Origin: JABSQH01 sp965230015
Lineage (GTDB): Bacteria; Actinomycetota; Acidimicrobiia; Acidimicrobiales; Ilumatobacteraceae
DNA: 64,000 nt
Assembly: GCA_965230015.1 (NCBI GenBank)
Contig: CBDDKF010000002.1
Coordinates: 959,900-1,023,899 of the forward strand
Direction: 5' to 3'
The translations under genes were made by a program, and so were the position numbers. Below the pieces are notes generated by a model, which did not search any database, was not told where the DNA came from, and saw only the letters and a list, made by a program, of their open reading frames with translations. The first letter of the stretch is position 1; the number at the start of each line of letters is the position of its first letter. Positions 20,097-28,593 of this stretch are shown piece after piece.

Positions 20097-21194
20097 ATGG
20101 TGCGCGTAGCGATCGATGTGGGCCCACTGCATGGCCCGCGCACGGGCATTCCTGTTGCGGTGGCCGGGACCCTTGCCGCCCTACAACGCGGACCGGCGGC
20201 TGGCGGCGACCTCGAACTCGTTCCGTATGTCGTGAGCATGCGCGCCAAGGTGCAGCCGCCGCAGCGGAGGCTGCCGCTGCCGGCAGCTGTGGCGCTGCGC
20301 TACTGGGCCCGCGGTGGCCGCCCGATCGACGGCCGACTCGGCTCTCCCGATGTGGTCCACGGTACGAACTACGTCGTTCCCCCCAGTCGGGCTCCCCGTC
20401 TGGTGTCGGTGTACGACTGCTGGTTCCTCGAGCACCCCGAACTCGCCGCGCCCGACGTTCGGCGGGCAGGCGATGTGCTGCGCAAGGCGGTCGCCGACGG
20501 CGCCTCGGTCGTTACGTGCTCGCGGGCGACCACCACTCGCGTGCGCCAGCTCCTCGAACCTGCGGCGGTGCACACCGTGCTCCTCGGGCAGCCGACGGTG
20601 CCTGACCTCGGCACGGGCGCGCCGCCGAACGGGCTCGACGCCCTCGCCGATCGCTCGTTCATCCTCGCGGTAGCCACCATGGAGCGCCGCAAGAACCTGC
20701 CCACCCTGGTCGCCGCGTTCGAGCGTCTCGCCCGCGAGGTCGACGACATCCGGTTGGTGCTCGCCGGCGCACCCGGCAACGACGATGTGGCCATCGAGCG
20801 AGCCATCGCCGCGCTCCCCCCCGCCACAGGCCGGCGCGTGGTCCGCCTCGGCAGCATCGACGAGGAGACCAAGTGGTGGCTCGTGCGCAATGCTCGAACG
20901 CTCGCCTACCCCTCGCTCGACGAAGGATTCGGATTCCCGATCCTCGAGGCACAGCTGGTCGGTACCCCGGTCGTTGCCAGTAGCGCAGGGTCGATCCCCG
21001 AAGTAGCCGGATCGGCTGCGTTGTTGAGCACACCAACCGACGCCGATGCCTTGGCAGCCAACCTGCACTGGGTGGTCACCGACCACGAGATGCACGGCAA
21101 GCTACGGCGGCGGGGCACGGCGAACGCCGCCCGGTTCTCGTGGGAACGAACGGCCGACGACCTGCACTCGATCTATCAGAAACTCGCTGCGTGA
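20097..21194 (+). CDS. Family 1/4 glycosyltransferase
   Basis: A GT-B fold transferase of 365 residues. The N-terminal domain opens with VRVAIDVGPLHGPRTGIP, the acceptor side; the C-terminal domain has the hinge VATMERRKNLPTLVAAF, then the nucleotide-sugar signature YPSLDEGFGFPILEAQ with the E-x7-E spacing of family GT4, then GTPVVASSAGSIPEV. Mannosyl or related transfer to a cell-surface glycan is the usual role. The ATG at 20097 is chosen because homologues begin at VAIDVGPL; the frame stays open far upstream without coding character. The GTG of cofD overlaps its TGA by four bases, so the two are translated together. Confidence 0.88.
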   Translation: MVRVAIDVGPLHGPRTGIPVAVAGTLAALQRGPAAGGDLELVPYVVSMRAKVQPPQRRLPLPAAVALRYWARGGRPIDGRLGSPDVVHGTNYVVPPSRAPRLVSVYDCWFLEHPELAAPDVRRAGDVLRKAVADGASVVTCSRATTTRVRQLLEPAAVHTVLLGQPTVPDLGTGAPPNGLDALADRSFILAVATMERRKNLPTLVAAFERLAREVDDIRLVLAGAPGNDDVAIERAIAALPPATGRRVVRLGSIDEETKWWLVRNARTLAYPSLDEGFGFPILEAQLVGTPVVASSAGSIPEVAGSAALLSTPTDADALAANLHWVVTDHEMHGKLRRRGTANAARFSWERTADDLHSIYQKLAA

Positions 21195-22129
21195 ACGTCG
21201 CCGTCCTTGCCGGAGGGGTTGGCGCAGCACGCTTCTTACGTGGACTGTGCGCTGCGGTCGAGCCGTCGACGGTGACCGCGATCGTCAACACGGGCGACGA
21301 CTGGCGGCTCCACAGCCTGGCGATCTCGCCCGACCTCGACACCGTGACCTACACGTTGGCCAACGCGATCGACCCGCAGCGCGGGTGGGGTCTGGTCGAC
21401 GAGTCGTGGAACGCACTCGCCGGGCTCGAACGCTACGAAGCAATCCGCCCGGCCAACTCGGCAGCTGCCACCCGCTGGTTCGGGCTCGGCGACCGCGACC
21501 TGGCCACCCATCTGTACCGCACGGCACGCCTCGACGAGGGCGCATCGCTCACGACGGTGACCGACGAAATCCGGCGAGCCTGGGGAGTTGGCGCGCAGAT
21601 CGTGCCGATGTCCGACGAGCGGCAGTCGACGATCGTCGAGACCACCGACCATGGCGATCTGGCGTTCCAGGACTACTTCGTGCGCCTGCGCCACAATCTG
21701 CCGATCCGCGGCGTTCGCTTCGAGGGCGTCGCGACGCTGTCCGACACAGCGCGCCATGCGTTGGAACGCGCCGACCGCATCGTGATTGCGCCGTCGAACC
21801 CCATCGTCTCGATCGGACCCATTCGCCATCTTCCGGGTGTGAACGACCTACTGGCGCAACGTCGCGAGCACGTGGTTGCCATCTCCCCGATCGTCGGCGG
21901 CGCAGCGCTCAAGGGGCCGGCCGATCGGATGCTGCGCGAGCTCGGCTACGACGCATCCGTGGCGGGGATCGCCGGGTGGTACGCAGCTGTCGCCGGGACA
22001 CTCGTGGTCGACACCGTCGACGCCGACGCCACGCCTGCCGTCGAGGCCGCCGGCATGCGCGCCGTGGTCACCGAATCGGTGATGTCGACCCCGGAGATCG
22101 CTCGCCAGCTCGCCGTGGCCACGCTGTAG
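21191..22129 (+). CDS. cofD: F420 biosynthesis transferase CofD/FbiA
   Basis: This 312-residue enzyme joins the phospho-carboxylate side chain (phosphoenolpyruvate in actinobacteria, 2-phospholactate in archaea) to the deazaflavin FO, giving the F420-0 skeleton. Diagnostic parts are VAVLAGGVGAARFLRGL at the N terminus, the NTGDD metal-binding motif at about 36-40, DQ-free SDERQSTIVE near 140 and the C-terminal PSNPIVSIGPI followed by ISPIVGG. It starts at GTG 21191, overlapping the stop of the upstream glycosyltransferase. No cofE/fbiB follows; the next gene is convergent, so the rest of the pathway lies elsewhere. Confidence 0.94.
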   Translation: MNVAVLAGGVGAARFLRGLCAAVEPSTVTAIVNTGDDWRLHSLAISPDLDTVTYTLANAIDPQRGWGLVDESWNALAGLERYEAIRPANSAAATRWFGLGDRDLATHLYRTARLDEGASLTTVTDEIRRAWGVGAQIVPMSDERQSTIVETTDHGDLAFQDYFVRLRHNLPIRGVRFEGVATLSDTARHALERADRIVIAPSNPIVSIGPIRHLPGVNDLLAQRREHVVAISPIVGGAALKGPADRMLRELGYDASVAGIAGWYAAVAGTLVVDTVDADATPAVEAAGMRAVVTESVMSTPEIARQLAVATL

Positions 22130-22139
22130 CGAACGGCCG

Positions 22140-23033
22140 CTAGAGCTGAGCCAGGCCGTCGGCCGGCGCGGTCCACGGCGACCACTGCAGATGAATGCGT
22201 GCGCGGACCGGTGAGACGGCGAAGCGGATCAGGTCATCCGGTGCGGTCGGGATCGCCGTCGGCTTCGATGCGCCCGGACCCGCCAGCTGCGACCACACAT
22301 CACGCACGGGCGTTTGTTGCCCGGTCCCCACGTTGATCAGCAACCCGCTGCCACGCTCGGCGGCCCGGCTCAGCGCATCGATCGCATCGTCGACATACAG
22401 CAGGTCGCGCGTCTGGCGACCTTCGGCGTGGAGCGCTGGGGTCTCCCCGGCCGCTGCCGTCGCTGCGAGCGAGGCAACGATGCCGCTGTCGGGGCGCTGG
22501 CGGGGCCCGTACACGGTGGTCATGGCCAACGCGGTGAACTCGATCGCGTGACGCTCTCGGTACTCGGTGAGCAGATCGAGCACCGCTCGGGCGACAACAC
22601 CGCGCACGCCCCGAGGGACCGGATCGGACTCCTTCACCGGGAGCGCCGAAGGCGGCGGAAAGCCGTAGAGCGCCCGCGCCGGCAGCGCCACCACCACTTT
22701 GGCGATGCGGTGCCGACGAGCCGCCTCGAGCGCAACGAGCGCGCGCTCCAACGCAGCGAGCTGCCCGGTCGGCGTCCGATCGCGACGCGGCAGCAACGCC
22801 AGGTGGAACAAGACGTCGGGAGTACGCATCCCGAGCAACGTGTGCAGATCGGCGCTCGCCGCGTCGAGGTGATCGATCTTGAGGACGCCCTCGGAGCGTC
22901 GCGCGTCGGCGAGATTGGCCAGTGCTCCCGACGACAGGTCATCGATCACATCGACCGCGTGCCCGGCAGCGAGCGATTGCTCGACGAGGTGCGACCCCAG
23001 AAACCCCGCTCCCCCGATCACCGCGATGCGCAC
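22140..23033 (-). CDS. Extended SDR epimerase-like, degenerate site
   Basis: A 297-residue protein with the NAD-dependent sugar epimerase/dehydratase fold. The Rossmann loop GGAGFLGSHL (7-16) and the YGPRQRPD and RDLLYVDDA segments of sugar-nucleotide epimerases are clear. The catalytic YxxxK is not: where a P-Y-G-x-S-K run is expected, the sequence reads PVPRGVRGVVAR (138-149), with Arg at the tyrosine position (141) and Gly at the lysine position (145). It may be a binding or regulatory paralogue rather than an enzyme. It begins at GTG 23033 with its own -10 box, so it may be transcribed separately from the glycosyltransferase operon upstream. Confidence 0.75.
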   Translation of the reverse strand: MRIAVIGGAGFLGSHLVEQSLAAGHAVDVIDDLSSGALANLADARRSEGVLKIDHLDAASADLHTLLGMRTPDVLFHLALLPRRDRTPTGQLAALERALVALEAARRHRIAKVVVALPARALYGFPPPSALPVKESDPVPRGVRGVVARAVLDLLTEYRERHAIEFTALAMTTVYGPRQRPDSGIVASLAATAAAGETPALHAEGRQTRDLLYVDDAIDALSRAAERGSGLLINVGTGQQTPVRDVWSQLAGPGASKPTAIPTAPDDLIRFAVSPVRARIHLQWSPWTAPADGLAQL

Positions 23034-23040
23034 GACGGCG

Positions 23041-23046
23041 ACGATA
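23041..23046 (-). promoter_or_regulatory. -10 box, SDR gene
   Basis: TATCGT, then 7 nt, then the GTG at 23033. It lies between two genes of the same strand that are 28 bases apart, so it would be an internal promoter. Confidence 0.45.
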
Positions 23047-23061
23047 GGCGGTCGGTGCTGC

Positions 23062-24057
23062 TCAGACCGACGGCTCGGTGGCGCTGCGGAGTTCCGCCTC
23101 GGCGGCGACTACGCCGGCCGCGCCGACGATCGAGTCGACCACAACGGCGTGCTCGCCGACGGCGCCGGCCACCAACGAGGCCGAAACCTGCGCGTTCGCC
23201 CCGATCGTGGCCCCATCGAGGATCACCGAGTCGCGAACCACGGCGCCCGCCTCGACGGTCGCGTCGGCGCCGATGATGCTGTGGTCGACCGCCGCCGACG
23301 GATGTACCGACGCGTCGGGGGCGATCGCGTCGGCGCGATCGAACTGGCGGCGGTCGCCGAGCATGTCGAGATTGGCGGCTCGATACAGGTCGGGGCGACC
23401 CGCATCGATCCAGTAGTCGGTCGTGGCCAGGCCGTGGAGCCCACCGCCCTCGACGACCTGAGGGAAGGTGTCGCGCTCGATCGACACGCGCTGGCCCGCC
23501 GGGATGCGGCCGAGCACGCTGGGCTCGAACACGTAGGTGCCGGCGTTGATCAGGTTGCTCGGCTCGGTTCCCGGCGCAGGCTTCTCGACAAAGGCGTGCA
23601 CGAGACCGGCGTCGTCGATGTCGACCACCCCGAACGCCGACGGATCGTCGACGCCGATCAGGTGCAGCGTGGCCTCGGCCTGTCGGTTGCGGTGATGGTC
23701 GACCAGGGCGCCGACGTCGAGGTCGGTCATCACATCACCGTTGGCCACCACGAAGGTGTCGTCGATCCCGCGGGTGTCGGCCGCGAATCGAATGGCGCCG
23801 CCGGTGTCGAGGGGTTCGGGCTCGACGGCGTAGTGGATTGCCACCTCACCACAGCGGCCATCGGGGAACGCGGCAACGAACGGTTCGGGCTTGAACCCCA
23901 ACGCCAAGGTCACGTCGTCGACCCCGCCGCGTGCCAACCGCTCGATCAACCGCACGATCATCGGCCGGTGCCCCACGGGGAGCATCGGCTTTGGTACCTC
24001 GTTGGTCAGCGGCCGCAGCCTGGTTCCGAACCCGCCGACCAGGACAACGGCGTGCAT
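23062..24057 (-). CDS. Mannose-1-phosphate guanylyltransferase-like protein
   Basis: A sugar-1-phosphate nucleotidyltransferase of 331 residues. Residues 4-24 carry the family signature (VVLVGGFGTRLRPL, then PKPMLPVGHRP), followed by ANGDVMTDLDVG for the metal site and FVEKP for the sugar site. The C terminus is a left-handed beta helix (EAGAVVRDSVILDGATIG). This two-domain form is typical of actinobacterial ManC, giving GDP-mannose for gmd and the mannosyltransferases, though glucose-1-phosphate use cannot be excluded. Its ATG shares one base with the TGA of the upstream gene (TGATG at 24055-24059), so translation is coupled. Confidence 0.85.
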   Translation of the reverse strand: MHAVVLVGGFGTRLRPLTNEVPKPMLPVGHRPMIVRLIERLARGGVDDVTLALGFKPEPFVAAFPDGRCGEVAIHYAVEPEPLDTGGAIRFAADTRGIDDTFVVANGDVMTDLDVGALVDHHRNRQAEATLHLIGVDDPSAFGVVDIDDAGLVHAFVEKPAPGTEPSNLINAGTYVFEPSVLGRIPAGQRVSIERDTFPQVVEGGGLHGLATTDYWIDAGRPDLYRAANLDMLGDRRQFDRADAIAPDASVHPSAAVDHSIIGADATVEAGAVVRDSVILDGATIGANAQVSASLVAGAVGEHAVVVDSIVGAAGVVAAEAELRSATEPSV

Positions 24058-24995
24058 CAGCCGCCGTCGTCGGCGAGGGTGGTGGCCGTGGTCGGCACGT
24101 CCGCCTCGTCGGTGCTGGCGTCGTCGGTGCTCGTGTCGTCGGTGCTCGAGTCGTCATCGTCGGAGCTGGAATCGACCACGACGGTGTCGGTGCTGAGCGG
24201 ATCGGTGTTCAGCGTCTCTTCGGTCAACGGGACGCTCGGGTCCACCAGGTCTTCCGGGGTCAGCTGCACGGTGTCGATCGCCCCGAGTTCCGGCAGGTCG
24301 GGGGCCCACGGCGGCATCGTCACATCGGTGCCCTCCGGAGCGAACACGATGGAGATCACCATGCCGTCCTGGTTGAGGCGGATGTTGTTGAAGTCGGTGA
24401 TGAACGTGGTGCCGTCGTCGGTGTCGGAGAAGTTGTCCCACACCACGACCGACAGCACGGCGTCTTGTTCTTCGCCGTCGATCACACACGTCGTCTCGCC
24501 CTCTTCGAACACACCTGTGTCGTTTTGCGACGGCAGCCCAGCGCGCTGCTGCTCGGGGAACTCGATGCGATCGTTGTCGAGCTGCACCTCGTAGTTGTCG
24601 AGGAACACGCCGAGCGTCGCCCGCGTTCCGACCGCCGCCGACGAGAAGGCGTGCCAGTGGATCACCCCATCGCTGTGGCTGTGAATACCCGTACGGGCAA
24701 ACCCTTCGTTGAGGAACCCGCTCGAGTCGCGTTCTTCGAGGTCGCCTTCGAGCAAGAACCACTCGTCGCAGAGGAAGAAGCCGTACGCGTGGTGCCAGTG
24801 GTCGTCGACCTGTGGCGACGAGGCGTCGGCGGCTGGTCGGCTCTGGCGCGAGTAGACGACCAGCGCCAACCCGACGACCACCACGATGGCGACCACCATC
24901 GGAAACAGGGTGCCGCCCTGAAATCGGATGCGCCGGCCCTGCCCGGACTGGGCGAGCTTGGCTGCTTTCTTCGTGGACGAGGAGGGGGATGCCAC
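24057..24995 (-). CDS. Membrane-anchored His-rich protein, unknown function
   Basis: I do not recognise a named family. The 312-residue protein starts at GTG 24995 and has a short basic cytosolic N terminus (STKKAAKLA), one membrane span (MVVAIVVVVGLALVVY, about 30-45) and an outer domain. That domain has two conserved-looking histidine clusters, DDHWHHAYGFFLCDEW (about 61-76) and GIHSHSDGVIHWHAFSS (about 97-113). The density of His with Asp, Glu and Cys suggests a metal site. The last 50 residues are a low-complexity Ser/Thr/Asp tail (TSTDDASTDEAD). It sits inside a glycosyltransferase operon, 11 bases after a GT4 gene and coupled to the guanylyltransferase. I recall similar unnamed proteins in other actinobacteria, but that needs checking. 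Confidence 0.7.
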   Translation of the reverse strand: MASPSSSTKKAAKLAQSGQGRRIRFQGGTLFPMVVAIVVVVGLALVVYSRQSRPAADASSPQVDDHWHHAYGFFLCDEWFLLEGDLEERDSSGFLNEGFARTGIHSHSDGVIHWHAFSSAAVGTRATLGVFLDNYEVQLDNDRIEFPEQQRAGLPSQNDTGVFEEGETTCVIDGEEQDAVLSVVVWDNFSDTDDGTTFITDFNNIRLNQDGMVISIVFAPEGTDVTMPPWAPDLPELGAIDTVQLTPEDLVDPSVPLTEETLNTDPLSTDTVVVDSSSDDDDSSTDDTSTDDASTDEADVPTTATTLADDGG

Positions 24996-25006
24996 GTCGT
25001 GCGAGG

Positions 25007-26305
25007 CTACCGGCCAGACGGCGTTGTCGGGGGTCGCCTCCCCGTTCGCCGTTCCGTCGCCAACGTGGCGATGAGGTCGGCGTAACGCTCGCCGACCGCC
25101 GCTGGCGAGGCGTTGGCCACCACCCAGGCGCGTCCGCGCGACCCCATCTGGCGCCTGCCCGACGGGTCGTCGACCAGCCGGACGATGGCGTCGACGAAGG
25201 CCTCCTCGTCGTCGGGAGGCACCACGATTCCGGCACCCGATGACTCCAGGATGTGCGGCACTGCGGTGTCGGCATCGATCGCCGCCACCACCGGCCGCGC
25301 TGCGGCGAGGATCGAGTAGGTCTTCGACGGCACGCTCACGTTGCCGAGCCCACGGCGGAGCGGCACGACGTGCACGTCGGCCGACGCCAGCAACTCTGCC
25401 AGTCGCTCGACAGGCTGGTAGGGAGCGAAGTGCAGGTTGGCGAGATGTGCGCCGCGCGCCATGAGGTCGTCGCGCGCCGCACCCTCGCCGTTGATCACGA
25501 ACTGCACATCGGGGAGGCGACTCGCCGCCGCGAGCACCAGGTCGAGCGACTGCGAGAAGCCGACGTTTCCGGCATACATCACCACGGGCTGCGCACCGAG
25601 TCCGAGGTCGCGTCGATACGGCGTGTCGCGCTCGGCGGGGGCGATGGCGTCGGTATCGACGAAGTTCGGGATTACGTGCACGGTCGCTGCGCGGTGACGC
25701 GGCAGCTTGGCCACCACGTTCGTGCGTAGGTCGTCGCTCAGTACCGTGACCGCATCGGCACAGCGGTAGCTCACGCGCTCGAGCCACGCGGCAGCGGCGA
25801 TCACCCAGCGATTCGTGATCGCCCCAGTGGTGACCGCGGCATCCGGGAAGATGTCTTGGATGTTGAACACCATCGCTGCGGAACGCCACTTCGCAACGAG
25901 CCATCCGGTGAGGCCCAGGGTGAGCGGGGGCGACATGGCGATCACCGCATCGACGCGCCGCCGCTCGCCGACGCGCAGTGCCGCCCACCCGGCGAGTGCG
26001 CTGTACCCGATGAATCCCAGGGCTCGTCGCGCCAGGTTCGACTTGTCGTCGCCCGGGAACGGGTCGACGCGGGTGATCGAACCCCACTCGGTCGATTCGC
26101 GGCGAACGCGCCGCCCCGTCCACCCATCCTCGATCGCATGGGTTCGATACCACGGCAACGACGTCACCACGTGCACGCGATGACCGAGACGTACCAGCTC
26201 GTCGACGATGCGCGTCATCACCGTGCCGGTCGGAGCGGTGTCGGGTGCGAAGTGTGGGCACAGCACGATGACCGTGCGGTTCGCCAGACCGAGCTCAGAC
26301 CTCAT
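25007..26305 (-). CDS. GT4 glycosyltransferase
   Basis: A GT-B transferase of 432 residues related to the WbuB/WcaI group of capsule and O-antigen enzymes, which often move N-acetyl-fucosamine or similar sugars. The N-terminal domain has LCPHFAPDTAPTGTVM and HVVTSLPWYRTH; the C-terminal domain has VVMYAGNVGFSQSLDLVL and VPSKTYSILAAARPVVA. The start at ATG 26305 overlaps the stop of the upstream glycosyltransferase by four bases (26302-26305) and matches the family N terminus; an extension to 26446 would only be shadow of that gene. The operon order continues into the His-rich protein. Confidence 0.9.
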   Translation of the reverse strand: MRSELGLANRTVIVLCPHFAPDTAPTGTVMTRIVDELVRLGHRVHVVTSLPWYRTHAIEDGWTGRRVRRESTEWGSITRVDPFPGDDKSNLARRALGFIGYSALAGWAALRVGERRRVDAVIAMSPPLTLGLTGWLVAKWRSAAMVFNIQDIFPDAAVTTGAITNRWVIAAAAWLERVSYRCADAVTVLSDDLRTNVVAKLPRHRAATVHVIPNFVDTDAIAPAERDTPYRRDLGLGAQPVVMYAGNVGFSQSLDLVLAAASRLPDVQFVINGEGAARDDLMARGAHLANLHFAPYQPVERLAELLASADVHVVPLRRGLGNVSVPSKTYSILAAARPVVAAIDADTAVPHILESSGAGIVVPPDDEEAFVDAIVRLVDDPSGRRQMGSRGRAWVVANASPAAVGERYADLIATLATERRTGRRPPTTPSGR

Positions 26306-27444
26306 CGAGCAACGTCCAGCGCCCGGCGGTACGCGGCGGCGAGCGCCGTACCGGATCGCGCCGCCGTGTAGGCCTGAGCCCGCGCGTGTCCGGCGGCGAC
26401 CAAGCGCGACCGTTCGGCGCGCACGGTGGCGAGCGCTCCCGACCATGCGTCGAGGTCGAGCGGCAGCACGAGGCCGGCGTCGCCGACCACCTCCGGCAGC
26501 GCCGCACGGTCGCTGGCGATCACCGGGGTTCCCAACGTCATCGCTTCGATCACCGGCGCACCGAACCCTTCGTACTCACTGGGAAACACCAGCGCCTCGG
26601 CACCGATGAGCAGTCCATCGCGGTCGGCCGCGGGAACGCGGCCTGGGCGCACGACCCGGTCATCGAGGCCGAGGTCGGTCACCGCCGACGCCACTGCCTC
26701 GTCACCCGCGCCCCGGCCACCGAGCAACACCATGGTGACGTCGTCGTCGCGCCAGCGTGTGGCCAACACATCGAGCAGAAACCGGTGTCCCTTGTGGGGG
26801 TGCGTGATCGCCGGATACACCACGTACGGTCGCTCGCCGAGGGCATACCGGGCGCGCAGCTCGGCGTCGTCGGCGACGTGCGTGCCGAGATCGGCTTCTA
26901 CGCCGTGCGGCACCACGACGACACGGTCGGGATCAGCGCCGAAGGCATCGATCACCGATGTGCGCACGTACTCCGTCGGCACGGCCACCGCTGCGGCACG
27001 GCCCACGGATCGGGGCACGGCCCACCTCAGGTAGCGCCGTTTCACCGGCGCGACGTAGTCGGGATAGGTCAGCCACTGCAGGTCGTGGATCGTCAGCAGC
27101 ACAGGTTGCACAGGTCGTGCCGGGACGGTCCCGCCTCCGTGGTGTACGAGTGCTACATCGCCGGTTCGACGAGCGAGCCACGTGTGCTCGGCTGCCACGC
27201 GGCGAGCACGGTTCGTGCCGTCGATCGATGCGGTCTCGACCGCGACGCGCGCCACGAGGTCTGGATGGGCGTCGACGAACGAATCGAGACAGTAGAGCGT
27301 GGGGGCGAAGCCACTGTCGCCTTCGGTGAGGCCGAGGAGCTGACGCACCAGATACTCCTCGGATCCCCCGACGCGACCCGGCACACACCACAGCAGGTTC
27401 ACCCCAACCGCGATCGAGGAGGCGGACGGCGCGCCGTCGGTCAT
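26302..27444 (-). CDS. GT4 glycosyltransferase
   Basis: A GT-B transferase of 380 residues. LLWCVPGRVGGSEEYLVRQL opens the acceptor domain, LLTIHDLQWLTYPDY is typical of mannosyltransferases of this type, and the donor domain holds PAITHPHKGHRFLLDVLA and FPSEYEGFGAPVIEAMTLG, with the E-x7-E signature. The ATG at 27444 overlaps the TGA of the preceding transferase (27441-27443); an upstream ATG two codons earlier is possible. It is the second of three back-to-back glycosyltransferases that look like one assembly line for a surface oligosaccharide. Confidence 0.9.
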   Translation of the reverse strand: MTDGAPSASSIAVGVNLLWCVPGRVGGSEEYLVRQLLGLTEGDSGFAPTLYCLDSFVDAHPDLVARVAVETASIDGTNRARRVAAEHTWLARRTGDVALVHHGGGTVPARPVQPVLLTIHDLQWLTYPDYVAPVKRRYLRWAVPRSVGRAAAVAVPTEYVRTSVIDAFGADPDRVVVVPHGVEADLGTHVADDAELRARYALGERPYVVYPAITHPHKGHRFLLDVLATRWRDDDVTMVLLGGRGAGDEAVASAVTDLGLDDRVVRPGRVPAADRDGLLIGAEALVFPSEYEGFGAPVIEAMTLGTPVIASDRAALPEVVGDAGLVLPLDLDAWSGALATVRAERSRLVAAGHARAQAYTAARSGTALAAAYRRALDVAR

Positions 27445-28529
27445 GAACACAGCTCGCGATACACGGCGATCGTTGCGTCGGCGGTCGCCGACCAGGTGAG
27501 TTGAGCGGCGCGGGCGCGCCCGGCGTCGGCCAGCTCGGCACGGCGCTCGAGCGCCTCGTCGACGCCCCGCCGTATGTCGGTCACGTCGAACGGATCCACG
27601 AGCACCGCCGCGCCGCCGGCTACCTCCTCTGTCGACGTGCCCTGACTCGTCACCACTGGCGCACCTTGCGCCATCGCTTCGCCAACCGGCAGCCCGAAAC
27701 CCTCGCGTTCGCTCGGGTAGGCGAACACCGCGGCAGCGGCGTACAGCGCAGGAAGATCGTCTGCATCGACGAAGCCGATCGGCAGCACATACGAACGGTC
27801 GAGGTCGGGACGATCACCCCAGCCGTCGGCTCCCGCCACCACCAGCGGGAGCGGGCCGCCGTCGAGCGCATCGACGAGACGCGACAGGTTCTTGCGCGGC
27901 TCCAGGGTGCCGACGAACAGTACGAAGTCGTCGGGGAGCCGATACCGGCGACGCACTCGGTCGATGTCGCCATCGGCGACGATCGGAGCGTCGACGCCCA
28001 GCGGAACGTGCCGCAGGCGGGCGTCGTCGATCCCTACACGTCGACAGTCGGCGAGGGTGGCCATGCTCGAACACACGACACGATCGGCTCGAGCGCGCAA
28101 CGCCGAGAGACTGCGGCGCATCGTGCGCACACCGTGTCGCGAGAACTGTGCGGGGTCGTGGAGAAAAGCCAGGTCGTGCACCGTGACCACGAGCGGTGCG
28201 TTCGTCCCGCATGGCACGAGGGTCGTGGCATGGGCGACATCGATCTCGCCGATCACCGACTCGACCTTCGGCCAGTTGAGCCGGTTCCAGGCCTCGTAGA
28301 GCAGCGGGCGGTTCAGCGGCAGCATCGCCAACTCGCCCGTTGGCCGGTACTCGGCGCGCGGCATCTTCGGATGGCGGCCGGCAACTTGATGCAGTTGCAC
28401 GTCGAGTGGGCGAGCACGCAGGGCGTCGGCGACGCGCAGCGCGGCGACCGCAGTGCCGCCGGGCACCGGGTGCCAGCACTGCTCGAGGGTGTAGGCGACG
28501 CGCATCGGCGCCGGCTGCGGGTCGGCCAC
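27441..28529 (-). CDS. GT4 glycosyltransferase, first of operon
   Basis: A 362-residue GT-B transferase. HPVPGGTAVAALRVADAL lies near the N terminus, VVTVHDLAFLHDP in the middle, then the hinge VGTLEPRKNLSRLVDAL and the donor signature YPSEREGFGLPVGEAM. The start is GTG 28529, but an ATG eight codons later (MRVAYTLEQCW) matches the usual N terminus and could be used. It heads the minus-strand run that ends at the guanylyltransferase, and it is divergent from fcl, the starts being 64 bases apart. Confidence 0.88.
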   Translation of the reverse strand: MADPQPAPMRVAYTLEQCWHPVPGGTAVAALRVADALRARPLDVQLHQVAGRHPKMPRAEYRPTGELAMLPLNRPLLYEAWNRLNWPKVESVIGEIDVAHATTLVPCGTNAPLVVTVHDLAFLHDPAQFSRHGVRTMRRSLSALRARADRVVCSSMATLADCRRVGIDDARLRHVPLGVDAPIVADGDIDRVRRRYRLPDDFVLFVGTLEPRKNLSRLVDALDGGPLPLVVAGADGWGDRPDLDRSYVLPIGFVDADDLPALYAAAAVFAYPSEREGFGLPVGEAMAQGAPVVTSQGTSTEEVAGGAAVLVDPFDVTDIRRGVDEALERRAELADAGRARAAQLTWSATADATIAVYRELCS

Positions 28530-28580
28530 GGCGCCATCCTCGCGTGTCGATGGCGGTCACACGCGCTCACGATGCCGCCG

Positions 28581-28586
28581 TAGGCT
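28581..28586 (+). promoter_or_regulatory. -10 box, fcl
   Basis: TAGGCT, then TTGCGCC (7 nt), then the ATG at 28594. Confidence 0.5.
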
Positions 28587-28593
28587 TTGCGCC

